Source: Candidatus Korarchaeum sp.
GTDB taxonomy: Archaea; Korarchaeota; Korarchaeia; Korarchaeales; Korarchaeaceae
Length of the DNA stretch: 30,586 nucleotides
Direction of reading: 5' to 3'
Assembly (NCBI GenBank): GCA_020833055.1
Contig: JAJHQZ010000012.1
Coordinates: forward strand, 1-30,586
Shown piece after piece: positions 21,350-29,565 of the stretch. The notes beneath the pieces are model-generated. The model searched no databases, was not told the origin of the DNA, and saw only the letters and a program-made list of their open reading frames with translations. Numbering within the stretch: position 1 is the first letter of the stretch; each line of letters opens with the position of its first letter. Made by a program: the position numbers and the translations under genes.

Positions 21350-21979
21350 TTAGAAGCTCAGTATTGTATCTCTCTCCTCCCCTATAGTAGTGGGATCCCC
21401 GTGCCCAGGAAAAACTGAAGTATCCTCGGGGAGGCTCAATAACTTCCTCAAGCTCTTCCTCATCTGCTTGTAGTCCGGCTTCCCTGAGTAGCGTAAGGTA
21501 CCCACAGCGCCCTTGAATAGCGTATCCCCCGTGAACACAGAATTTATCTCACTCGAGTAGTAGCAAGTGCTCCCGGGAGTGTGCCCCGGTGTATGAATGG
21601 CTAGGAAACTCAATTCCCCCAACTTTATCCTGATCCCATCCTCTATAGGTTCTATCCTCGGGAGGGTGCCGAAGTCCTCCTTCCAGTAGAGGGGGAGCAT
21701 CTCCAAGTCCATGGGATGGGCTAGTGCCCTGCAGTTCGTTGCTCTCACTATCTCACTGAGCCCCATTAAGTGATCGAAGTGCGTATGAGTTATCAAGATG
21801 ACTTCTAGCTTCAATCCCCTCTCCTCAATGAGCCTTACGACATCCTCGGCTGGGCATCCGGCATCTATGAGGAGCGAGTTCTTCCCAGTTTTATCCTCAA
21901 TTAGGTAGCAGAGGCTCTCGAAGGGGCCGCAGCATATCCTGAATACATTCGCTAGGGATGTCCCCAGGACTCTATCCAG
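21350..21979 (-). CDS. Metallo-beta-lactamase-fold hydrolase, unusual start
   Basis: 209 residues if read from CTG 21979. It belongs to the glyoxalase II-like branch: THTHFDH with the two-metal HxHxDH set, HTPGHTPGS, FTGDTLF and FPGHGDP ligands are all present. The family N-terminus, including FRICCGPFESLCYLIED and LLIDAG, is encoded upstream of the first standard codon (TTG 21814), so that codon is not the start. Two readings remain: a CTG start three bases after GGGGTGAT, a ribosome-site spacing used by other genes here; or a GTG start at 21987 with one base missing from the four-G run near 21961-21966. A TATA box (ttatataaaa, 22005-22014) lies upstream. The substrate is unknown, likely a thioester or related compound. 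Confidence 0.8.
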   Translation of the reverse strand: MDRVLGTSLANVFRICCGPFESLCYLIEDKTGKNSLLIDAGCPAEDVVRLIEERGLKLEVILITHTHFDHLMGLSEIVRATNCRALAHPMDLEMLPLYWKEDFGTLPRIEPIEDGIRIKLGELSFLAIHTPGHTPGSTCYYSSEINSVFTGDTLFKGAVGTLRYSGKPDYKQMRKSLRKLLSLPEDTSVFPGHGDPTTIGEERDTILSF

Positions 21980-22125
21980 GAGATCACCCCGAATTAATAA
22001 TCACTTATATAAAACTGTGGCACCCTCCCCCAGAACTCTCAGGATCCCTCGTATATCTCAGGGAGTTATTGTATTGAGATCCGTCCGTTAAATATATTAA
22101 AAAATGGGGGATTTGGAGGGAGAGA

Positions 22126-23676
22126 TTAACTCTTGTATATCGTGGAGTACGTGAGTAACATCGGTGGACCCACTAGCACGCCATTCACATTCTTCTGAGT
22201 TATGAGTATGAGCTCTCCCTGGAATAGAGGGATCAGAGGAGCATCCTCAGCTAATATCCTCTGTACCTCCGCATAATAGTTGCTCCTCACTTTAGTATCT
22301 ACTTCAACAGCTGCTTTATCGAGTAGTTCATCAACTCTGGGGTTTGAGTAGCCTGAAGCGAGCCACCTGTTGGACTCGGTCCTGAGGAAGGGTGTTAGGT
22401 AATCGTCAGGATCTATGTAGTCAGGATACCATCCCAGGAGGTGAATGTTCATCCTCCCAGATCTCTGCTGCTCTAAGTAAGTTGCCCATTCGCTGCTCTT
22501 CAGTTCTACTTCTATCATTCCAGTTGCCTCAAACTGCTTCTTGAGGAGTTGAGCTACATCAGCCTCAGTGTCACCGTAGTGAGTGGGCGTGTACCATAGC
22601 TCTATCTTAAGCTTTTTAGTCTCGCTATAGCCCGCTTGAGTTAGGAGCTTGCGGGCCATCTCCAGGTTCGGTTTATCACCGTACTTCTCCTTGAAGACAT
22701 CTAAGTGGCTCCACATCCCATTGGGTACCATGCTGTAGAGAGGAGCCACACTCCCCAGGAATACCTTATCCACTATCTCAGATCTATCGACAGCGTAAGC
22801 CAATGCCTGCCTGACCAATACGTTGTTGAACGGAGGCGTATCTACCTTCAGCACTATGTACCTTATGAATCCTCCTGGTGCGACTACGCTCTTGTAGTTA
22901 GGATTGTTCATGAGGTCCTTGTAATCCGTCGGCCTGAGGGTCTTCCAAGCTATATCTATCTCTCCCCTCTCTAGAGCGAGCCTCATCGTCGAAGCATCCT
23001 TGTAGAACCTTATCACGAAGCTCGGGCTCTTCGGCTTATCCCCATGGTAGTACGGGTTGGCCTCGAGTATAAGATACTCATCCCTCTTGAACTCCTTGAT
23101 GCAGTAAGCCCCAGCCCCTCCCCAAGTAGCATCGCTGACTATCTTGTCCTCTGGGTAGCTCGGGTGGACTGGGAAGTATGGAGGTGTAGCCACTAGGGCG
23201 AGGAAGTAGCTGACTGGCTTTTTGAGTTTGAATTGCACAGTATAATCATCCAAAGCCACTACATCCTCTACGAAATCAGTTACGAGCCAAGCTGGGTCCC
23301 CATTTATCTTCATCACTCTCTTAATGCTCCTGACGACGTCTTGAGCTTTAACCGGGGTGCCATCGCAGAACTTGACGTTCTTCTTGAGGTAGAATACCCA
23401 AGTAGATCCTCCGTCCTTCACTTCGTACCTCTCAGCTATGCCAGGGATGAGTTTGTCCGTACCGGGCTCGTACTTGTACAAGCCCTCCCCGACGTTAGAG
23501 AGGACCTCCCACGTGAAGAAGTCATATGCGTTAGATGTATCCAAATCGGAGATCTTATCCGTGGTTCCTAAGGTTATCCTAGCGGTAGGAGGAGCTGGTC
23601 TAAGGAGGAAATAAGCTGCTGCAGCGATTATTATTATGAGGACGACTAAAATCGCTAGTAAATACGCTCTCCTCAT
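22126..23676 (-). CDS. Solute-binding protein of Opp/Dpp-type ABC importer
   Basis: 516 residues from ATG 23676, which has GGTGGTG four bases upstream; GTG codons just before it are less likely. The N-terminus is a short basic stretch and one long hydrophobic helix (AYLLAILVVLIIIIAAAAYF) that probably anchors the protein, with no lipobox cysteine. The remainder is a family 5 extracellular binding protein: WVFYLKKNVKFCDGTPVKAQDVV, DRSEIVDKVFLG and NIHLLGWYPDYIDPDDYLTPF are typical segments. It captures a peptide, or possibly an oligosaccharide since archaeal members of this family bind both. It is divergent from the permease and ATPase genes at 23848-27567, with which it forms one transporter. 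Confidence 0.93.
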   Translation of the reverse strand: MRRAYLLAILVVLIIIIAAAAYFLLRPAPPTARITLGTTDKISDLDTSNAYDFFTWEVLSNVGEGLYKYEPGTDKLIPGIAERYEVKDGGSTWVFYLKKNVKFCDGTPVKAQDVVRSIKRVMKINGDPAWLVTDFVEDVVALDDYTVQFKLKKPVSYFLALVATPPYFPVHPSYPEDKIVSDATWGGAGAYCIKEFKRDEYLILEANPYYHGDKPKSPSFVIRFYKDASTMRLALERGEIDIAWKTLRPTDYKDLMNNPNYKSVVAPGGFIRYIVLKVDTPPFNNVLVRQALAYAVDRSEIVDKVFLGSVAPLYSMVPNGMWSHLDVFKEKYGDKPNLEMARKLLTQAGYSETKKLKIELWYTPTHYGDTEADVAQLLKKQFEATGMIEVELKSSEWATYLEQQRSGRMNIHLLGWYPDYIDPDDYLTPFLRTESNRWLASGYSNPRVDELLDKAAVEVDTKVRSNYYAEVQRILAEDAPLIPLFQGELILITQKNVNGVLVGPPMLLTYSTIYKS

Positions 23677-23847
23677 ACACACCACCGGATTTTACTGTAT
23701 CGGGGGCCCTGAAATATAAAAAGTTTATGGTGCACTCTTTTATGGATCCGCTGTTTGAACGGAGGAATGCGATTAACGGACCTCGGGAGGAAAATTTAAA
23801 TTTTGATGTTTTTCGAAGTGAGGAGATCTTACCGGAGGAGTTCGAGG
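23677..23847. promoter_or_regulatory. Divergent promoter region of the ABC importer
   Basis: 171 bases between the binding protein and permease genes. Minus strand: TATA-like ctttttatatttc at 23711-23723, about 41 bases before ATG 23676. Plus strand: TATA-like element inside the perfect palindrome AAAATTTAAATTTT (23791-23804), about 50 bases before ATG 23848. GGAGG near 23834 is the plus-strand ribosome site. The shared region lets both halves of the importer be controlled together. Confidence 0.55.
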
Positions 23848-24858
23848 ATGGGGCTCGCTAGATACATTGGGGTGAGGACCCTCCTGATAATACCGACTAT
23901 AATGATCCTCTATACGCTGGTATTCTTCATCTTGAGGATCCTCCCGGGGAATCCCGTCTTAGCGGTGCTGGGTACGAAGAACATACCTGAGGAGCAATTG
24001 AGGGCCATAATGGAGAGGCTCGGTTTGAACAAGCCCATTCACGTCCAGTACTTCGAGTACTTAGCTAACCTGCTCAGGGGGGATATGGGGGTCAGTTTAG
24101 TGATTCAGGGGAGGCCCATAGCTCGAGATATAATTGAGAGGCTTCCAGCGACTATAGAGCTCTCTATCTCCTCCATAATAGTCAGCTTAGTCTTAGGGGT
24201 CTCGTTCGGTTATATAGCTGCCAGGAGAAGGGGAAAGATCATAGATTCTTCTATAAGGGTCCTCGGCTCATTTCTGTACACTATATTCATCCCTTGGTTC
24301 GGTATGCTCCTCCAGATAATTTTCGGGATCTGGTTGAGGCTCCTCCCGATAGGGGGGAGGATCACGCCTGGGATAGCTCCTTCAGGACCGACTGGATTCG
24401 TCCTCCTCGACTCACTCATTCAAGGGGATTTATATGCCTTCCTAGATTCCCTCAAGTACCTGATACTCCCATCTATAACTTTGGGAATAATGCTGAGCGG
24501 CCCTTACATGAGGTTAGCGAGGAACAACATGATCAAGGCACTGGACTCTGGTTTCTCCCTAGCTTATAGGGCGAGGGGGATTAAGGAGGATAAGATAGTC
24601 AGGTACTCTCTCAAGCACGCTATGATACCTGTAGTCACATACACCGGGCTTCAGTTCGCCCTCTTACTGGGAGGGGCTGTCTTAACTGAGACAACCTTCA
24701 GTTGGCCGGGTATAGGGACTTACTTAGTTGAGAAGGTCTTTTACAGGGATTATCCAGCGATACAGGCTGTTGTGATAGTTTTCGCTTTCTTCGTTGGTGT
24801 GATAAGCTTGATCGTGGATATTATTTACGCTTACATAGATCCGAGGATAAGGTATTGA
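23848..24858 (+). CDS. dppB: ABC importer permease, DppB/OppB type
   Basis: 336 residues from ATG 23848. That start is chosen because the TATA region lies at 23791-23804, which would make the earlier TTG/ATG (23803-23806) part of the promoter, and because GGAGG is nine bases upstream. Six membrane helices are visible. The first (VRTLLIIPTIMILYTLVFFILRILPGNP) is followed by the long periplasmic-type loop of the DppB family, and the EAA-like coupling motif AYRARGIKEDKIVRYSLKHA binds the ATPases. It ends with DIIYAYIDPRIRY, the standard family C-terminus. The next gene starts nine bases on, so it is the first gene of a four-gene operon. Confidence 0.94.
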   Translation: MGLARYIGVRTLLIIPTIMILYTLVFFILRILPGNPVLAVLGTKNIPEEQLRAIMERLGLNKPIHVQYFEYLANLLRGDMGVSLVIQGRPIARDIIERLPATIELSISSIIVSLVLGVSFGYIAARRRGKIIDSSIRVLGSFLYTIFIPWFGMLLQIIFGIWLRLLPIGGRITPGIAPSGPTGFVLLDSLIQGDLYAFLDSLKYLILPSITLGIMLSGPYMRLARNNMIKALDSGFSLAYRARGIKEDKIVRYSLKHAMIPVVTYTGLQFALLLGGAVLTETTFSWPGIGTYLVEKVFYRDYPAIQAVVIVFAFFVGVISLIVDIIYAYIDPRIRY

Positions 24859-24867
24859 GGTGAGATT

Positions 24868-25677
24868 TTGTCAATACGCGGGAACCTCTTCTTAATCTCC
24901 GGGATAGTTATAGTGGCCTCCATACTCATCATATCGATTCTAGCTGATTACATAGCCCCGTTCTCATACGATGAGGTCGCCGGCCCCCCTCTATCCCCTC
25001 CTAACGGGGTCAACTTGATGGGCACTGATAACTTGGGCTACGATGTTTGGTCCAGGATCGTTTACGGATCCAGATCAGTCTTATTCGTCGTCTTCACTTC
25101 TATAATACTCAGCGCGGCAATAGGGATCCCACTGGGTCTCCTCAGTGGTTACATAAGTGGGAAGCTCGATAAGGCTCTCTCATTCATAATGGATTCTATA
25201 TACGCATTCCCGAGCCTCGTCCTAGCTATAGCTCTAGCAGTAGTGCTCGGACCTTCCCCAGTGAACGCTGCTATAGCGATAGCTATAGTCTACGTGCCGA
25301 CTTACTTCAGGATGGTCAGGGGGCAGGTGCTCAGCGTGAAGACAGAGCCCTTCATAGAGGTGAACAGGGCCCTCGGGCTCCCCCTGGCTAGGATGCTCTT
25401 CAGACACATAATGCCCCATGTAGCCCCCACGATAATGGTAGTCTTCAGTTTGAGCAGCACTGATGCCGTGCTGACTGAAGCTGCCCTCAGTTTCTTAGGC
25501 CTCTCAGTTCAACCACCCACTCCGGATTGGGGATATGAGCTCTACAAAGGTAAGGGGTTCCTCCTCTCAGGCGCTTGGTGGATGGTCTTCTTCCCAGGGC
25601 TCATGATAACGCTACTGGCCATGGGATTCGCTCTGATAAGCGAGGGATTGAGCAAGGGGGAGAGGGAGGTGATATGA
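24868..25677 (+). CDS. dppC: ABC importer permease, DppC/OppC type
   Basis: 269 residues starting at TTG 24868, with GAGGTGAG three bases upstream. DppC features are NLMGTDNLGYDVWSRIVYGSR near the N-terminus, about six hydrophobic helices, the coupling motif EVNRALGLPLARMLFRHIMPHV, and FLGLSVQPPTPDWGYEL near the end. It pairs with the DppB-type permease to form the membrane pore. The stop overlaps the next gene's ATG (ATGA), showing coupled translation. Confidence 0.95.
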   Translation: MSIRGNLFLISGIVIVASILIISILADYIAPFSYDEVAGPPLSPPNGVNLMGTDNLGYDVWSRIVYGSRSVLFVVFTSIILSAAIGIPLGLLSGYISGKLDKALSFIMDSIYAFPSLVLAIALAVVLGPSPVNAAIAIAIVYVPTYFRMVRGQVLSVKTEPFIEVNRALGLPLARMLFRHIMPHVAPTIMVVFSLSSTDAVLTEAALSFLGLSVQPPTPDWGYELYKGKGFLLSGAWWMVFFPGLMITLLAMGFALISEGLSKGEREVI

Positions 25678-26612
25678 TGCTCAAGATAGAGGACCTCAGC
25701 GTGAGGTACTTCACTAAGAAGGGAGTAGTTTACGCTGTGGATAACGTATCCCTCGAGGTCAGGAAGGGAGAGGCTTTAGCTTTAGTTGGCGAGAGCGGGA
25801 GCGGTAAATCCACCTTAGGCTTCGCGATAATGAGGATAGTCCCTCCTCCAGGGAGGATAGTGGGAGGCAGGATAATCCTCGAGGGTAGGGATATAATGGG
25901 GCTGAGAGAGGAGGAGATGAGGGAGATAAGGGGATCCAAGGTCTCCATGGTATTCCAGGATCCCTTCACTACGCTAGACCCTCTGAGGAGGGTGAACGAT
26001 ATAGTGGCTGAGGTCATGATAGAGCATGGAGTGGATGAGAGGGAAGCGAGGGAGAGAGCTATACATTTATTGAGGCGTGTAGGTATACCTGAGAAGTTAA
26101 TTGACGCGTATCCCCACCAATTGAGCGGGGGGCAGAAGCAGAGAGTAGCTATAGCTGCAGCCATAGCGATGAACCCCTCCCTGCTCATAGCTGATGAGCC
26201 CACAACAGCACTGGATGTGATAGTTCAGAGGCAGATAATGGACCTCCTTGATGAGATAAGGAAGGAAATGAGCATGATCTTGATAACTCACGATATAGCT
26301 CTAGCTCTAGAGAGGGCAGACAGGATATGCGTGATGTACGCTGGTAAGGTGATGGAAGTAGCTGATAAAGGTATGATTATGAAGGAGGCTCTGCATCCAT
26401 ATACGAAGGGGCTCCTCTCCTCATTGCCAAGGCTCCTCTCGAGAGAATGGCCCTCATCAATCCCGGGGACGCCTCCGGATCTCAGGGAGCCACCTAAGGG
26501 ATGCAGATTCCACCCTAGGTGCAGTAAGGCTATGGATATATGCAGAGAGCAGACTCCTGATCTCTTCAGCGTAGACGGACGCTTGGTCTCCTGCTGGTTA
26601 TATGGGAGGTGA
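25674..26612 (+). CDS. dppD: ABC importer ATPase, DppD/OppD type
   Basis: 312 residues from ATG 25674, four bases inside the previous stop, with GGAGGTGAT upstream; a longer reading from 25575 would lie inside dppC. Walker A is GESGSGKST, the Q-loop VFQDPFTTLDP, signature LSGGQKQR, Walker B LLIADEPTTALD, and the switch His is in ILITHDIAL. The C-terminal extension PPKGCRFHPRC, with further cysteines after it, is the iron-sulfur-type motif common in OppD/DppD. It hydrolyses ATP to drive import, as a heterodimer with the next gene's product. Confidence 0.96.
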   Translation: MMLKIEDLSVRYFTKKGVVYAVDNVSLEVRKGEALALVGESGSGKSTLGFAIMRIVPPPGRIVGGRIILEGRDIMGLREEEMREIRGSKVSMVFQDPFTTLDPLRRVNDIVAEVMIEHGVDEREARERAIHLLRRVGIPEKLIDAYPHQLSGGQKQRVAIAAAIAMNPSLLIADEPTTALDVIVQRQIMDLLDEIRKEMSMILITHDIALALERADRICVMYAGKVMEVADKGMIMKEALHPYTKGLLSSLPRLLSREWPSSIPGTPPDLREPPKGCRFHPRCSKAMDICREQTPDLFSVDGRLVSCWLYGR

Positions 26613-26616
26613 TCTA

Positions 26617-27567
26617 ATGCTCCTGAAATTAGAGGCCGTCAAGATGTACTTCTACTTAGGTACTCTCGGGAGGAGGAAGGTCGTCAGGGCTGTAGATGGA
26701 ATAGATGCTGAAGTCGAGAGGGGGGAGGTGCTCGGTATAGTTGGCGAGAGCGGGAGCGGTAAGTCGACCCTCGGTAGAGTGGCTCTGAGGCTCTATAAAC
26801 CGACTGAGGGCAGAGTGATATTCGATGGCACTGATATAACTGAGATGAGCGAGGGTGCCCTCAGGAGGATGAGGAGGAGGATGCAGTTAATCCCTCAGGA
26901 TCCTTATGGGAGCTTCAATCCAGTTCAGAAGCTCGGTGACTCTCTTATCGAGCCCCTAGAGGTACACTTCGGGATATCGAGGGAGGAAGCTGGGGATAGG
27001 GTATCGAAGATGTTGGAGAGAGTCGGTCTCTCCCCTCCGGAGGAATTCATGGAGAGGAAGCCCTATCAGTTGAGCGGGGGCCAGCTCCAGAGAGTAGCTA
27101 TAGCTAGGGCTATGTTGCTAGAGCCGGATTTCATAGTGGCTGATGAGCCCACTTCCAACCTGGATCTATCTATAAGAGCCTCCATACTCGAGCTGCTCAT
27201 GGAGTTCAAGGAGAGGCTGGGGCAGGGCCTGATGTTCATAACTCACGATATAGTCCTGGCTAGCTTGATATCCAACAGGATAGCCGTCCTCTACCTAGGG
27301 AGGGTCATGGAGGAGGGGGCCACTGCTGATTTAGTCAGGGATCCGAAGAACCCATATACTAAGGCCCTACTATCCTCAATACCCCTCGAGAGGTCAGGGT
27401 TCGAGGAGATCACGCTGAAGGGGGATATAGCTGATCCATCAAACCCGCCTCCCGGATGCAAGCTGCACCCCAGGTGCCCGTACGCTATGCAGATGTGCAG
27501 CGAGAGGGAGCCACCTCTCATAGATCTGGACGGTAGGAAGGTCAGGTGCTGGCTCCAAAGCAGATAA
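26617..27567 (+). CDS. dppF: ABC importer ATPase, DppF/OppF type
   Basis: 316 residues from ATG 26617. GGAGGTGA lies four bases before, within the end of dppD; an ATG at 26602 would put the ribosome site inside the gene. Walker A GESGSGKST, signature LSGGQLQR, Walker B FIVADEPTSNLD and switch ITHDIVL are intact, and the C-terminal PPPGCKLHPRCPYA cysteine motif is present. It is the second ATPase of the importer and ends the operon. The next gene, deoxyhypusine synthase, starts 26 bases later behind an AT-rich stretch that may be its own promoter. Confidence 0.96.
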   Translation: MLLKLEAVKMYFYLGTLGRRKVVRAVDGIDAEVERGEVLGIVGESGSGKSTLGRVALRLYKPTEGRVIFDGTDITEMSEGALRRMRRRMQLIPQDPYGSFNPVQKLGDSLIEPLEVHFGISREEAGDRVSKMLERVGLSPPEEFMERKPYQLSGGQLQRVAIARAMLLEPDFIVADEPTSNLDLSIRASILELLMEFKERLGQGLMFITHDIVLASLISNRIAVLYLGRVMEEGATADLVRDPKNPYTKALLSSIPLERSGFEEITLKGDIADPSNPPPGCKLHPRCPYAMQMCSEREPPLIDLDGRKVRCWLQSR

Positions 27568-27593
27568 ATTAATATGGAGGGGATTCATGCGGG

Positions 27594-28529
27594 ATGGAGT
27601 ACGTAAAGGACATAGTATGGAAGCCAGGGATGGGCGTGAGGGAGTTAGTTGAATCCCTCGGCAGCATAGGATTCCAGGCCACTGAGCTCTATAAAGCGGC
27701 CGAGATATTCTTCAAGATGAAGAGGGAGGGAGCTAAAGTAATACTGACTTTCACATCTAACATGGGGACTTCGGGGCTCAGGGGACTCTTCGCTCAGTTA
27801 GTGAAGCTCGGGATAGTGGATGTGCTGATAACTAGTGTCGGAGCGATAGAGGAGGATGTGATGAAGGCCCTGGGGGAGAGGTTCTACATACATCGCTTCT
27901 CAGCTGATGACGTGGAGTTGCATGAGCTCGGTATGAATAGAGTCGGGAACATACTCATAAGTAACGATAGTTACGCTAGGTTCGAGGCATTCATCACGCG
28001 CTTCATAGATGAGCTAGAGGTGAGGAAGCTAACTGTCTCAGATTTCCTCAGGGAATTGGGGCTCAGGTTGAGCGATGAGAACTCCTTCCTCTATCAAGCA
28101 GCTAGGAGGGGAGTCCCTATCTTCTGCCCAGCTATAACTGATGGTGCCCTCGGCTTCCACTTATTCATGGCTAGGGAGAGGCACCCGGATTTCGAGCTAG
28201 ATGTCATAGGGGACTTCGGGAAGATGGTATTGATGCTGAGTCAGGAGGACAGGAAGGGCGTGATAGCCCTCGGAGGGGGGGTATCTAAGCATCACGCGAT
28301 ACTCATGACTCTGTTGAGCGGAGGGGCTGATTACGCTATCTACATAACTACATCCACTCAGTTCTCAGGCAGTATGAGCGGCGCGACTACATCTGAGGCG
28401 AAGAGCTGGGGGAAGATAAAGGACGATTCTGACTCAGTCACCGTGATAGGGGATGCCACTATCCTATTCCCGCTGATCGCTTTCTACACTATAGAGAGGC
28501 TGAGGGAGGAGGGGCTCCTGAGGTGGTAA
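27594..28529 (+). CDS. dys: Deoxyhypusine synthase (or close homologue)
   Basis: 311 residues. The enzyme transfers the aminobutyl group of spermidine, using NAD, to a lysine of translation factor aIF5A. The catalytic lysine is K274 in SWGKI (human K329), with W272 and E268 beside it, H234 in GGGVSKHH, and NAD-site pieces FTSN, GAIEED, TDG (D183) and GDAT. Human pocket aspartates D243, D313 and D316 correspond to F188, S259 and M261. I believe archaeal enzymes often vary at these sites, so this may not signal a new activity, but a polyamine other than spermidine, or homospermidine synthesis, is possible. ATG 27594 lies about 25 bases after an AT-rich cagataaattaat. It overlaps functionally with the decarboxylase one base downstream. 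Confidence 0.88.
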   Translation: MEYVKDIVWKPGMGVRELVESLGSIGFQATELYKAAEIFFKMKREGAKVILTFTSNMGTSGLRGLFAQLVKLGIVDVLITSVGAIEEDVMKALGERFYIHRFSADDVELHELGMNRVGNILISNDSYARFEAFITRFIDELEVRKLTVSDFLRELGLRLSDENSFLYQAARRGVPIFCPAITDGALGFHLFMARERHPDFELDVIGDFGKMVLMLSQEDRKGVIALGGGVSKHHAILMTLLSGGADYAIYITTSTQFSGSMSGATTSEAKSWGKIKDDSDSVTVIGDATILFPLIAFYTIERLREEGLLRW

Positions 28530-28530
28530 C

Positions 28531-29565
28531 TTGGCCAGGTTCATACTGAGCAAGAGAGTAGCTCTCAGGCAGTACTCAATAGCGAGGAGTTACTGCGATG
28601 CCCTGGCTTACAGTTACAAGACTAACCCCCACGTATGGGAGGTGCTCAAGGAGACAGATTCCATGGTAGGAGTCAGTTCAATAGCCTCAATGGAGAGAGT
28701 GGAGGGGGGGAGGGCAGTTTACTACTTGCAGGGGGAGAGGGAGGATGAAATAAGTTACTTACTCGATAGAGGGGTGAGATGGTTCATAGTAGATAATGAA
28801 CCGGAGCTCGGAAAATTCATAAAGGTAGTTGAGAGGAGGGGGGAGAAGGTAAATCTATTTATCAGAGTAAAGATGAGGGAGCACACGATATATACGGGGA
28901 AGCACTTCGTCTACGGGATAGACTGGAGGAAGGTCCCCAGGATAATAGAGGAGATCAGGTCAGATCAGATAGATCAACTGGGGATCCACTTCCACAGGAA
29001 GACTCAGAACGTGGGGGAGTGGAGCCTGAAGGAGGATGTATCTGAGGCCTTAGCTGATTCCCTCGAGCTCATAGATTGGATAAACATAGGCGGAGGCATC
29101 CCAGTGAAGTACGCGAATTCAAAGCCAGAGGTAGATAATATCTTAAGGGAAATAGGGGAGCTTAAGGAGTTCCTCAATTCTAGAGGGATAAAGCTCATGA
29201 TGGAACCGGGGAGGTTCATAGCAGCACCTTCAGTAGCACTAGAAGCTGAGGTACTGAACGTATATGAGGGTAACGTAATCCTCGATTGCTCTATATTCAA
29301 CGCTTACATGGACACTTACTTACTCAACATAAGGCTCCCGGTCCTAGGGGAGCTCGAGGGAGGCGGGTTCAGGTACTTGCTCAAGGGGAGGTCCCCCGAC
29401 TCCCTGGATATATTCAGGTACTCGGTCTACTTGGATAGGGAGCTGAAGCCGGGGGATAAGGTGATATTCCTGAACGCGGGCGCCTACAACTTCCACACCG
29501 AGTTCAATGATATGCCGAAAATAAGGGTCGAGATAGTGGACGATTTCCCCTTCTCACTCCCTTAG
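28531..29565 (+). CDS. Fold-type III PLP decarboxylase, polyamine/amino-acid type
   Basis: 344 residues, starting at TTG 28531 two bases after the deoxyhypusine synthase stop, with gaggtgg upstream. It belongs to the ornithine/diaminopimelate/carboxynorspermidine decarboxylase superfamily: PLP lysine K30 in SYKTNP, HFHRKTQN (H153), the glycine loop INIGGGIP (187-189), EPGR (225-228), and the closing GAYNFHTEFN (317-326). The C-terminal motif that normally reads GPxCDxxD, with a catalytic Cys from the partner subunit, reads GRSPDSLD here, so that Cys is Pro289. The substrate is unknown. The tight link to deoxyhypusine synthase suggests it makes or alters a diamine or polyamine used in the same pathway, although lysine biosynthesis is an alternative. 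Confidence 0.8.
   Translation: MARFILSKRVALRQYSIARSYCDALAYSYKTNPHVWEVLKETDSMVGVSSIASMERVEGGRAVYYLQGEREDEISYLLDRGVRWFIVDNEPELGKFIKVVERRGEKVNLFIRVKMREHTIYTGKHFVYGIDWRKVPRIIEEIRSDQIDQLGIHFHRKTQNVGEWSLKEDVSEALADSLELIDWINIGGGIPVKYANSKPEVDNILREIGELKEFLNSRGIKLMMEPGRFIAAPSVALEAEVLNVYEGNVILDCSIFNAYMDTYLLNIRLPVLGELEGGGFRYLLKGRSPDSLDIFRYSVYLDRELKPGDKVIFLNAGAYNFHTEFNDMPKIRVEIVDDFPFSLP

Noticed and set aside
21350-21814. 154-residue short metallo-hydrolase starting at TTG 21814
   Set aside because: It would drop the conserved first strands and LIDAG segment that are encoded in frame upstream.
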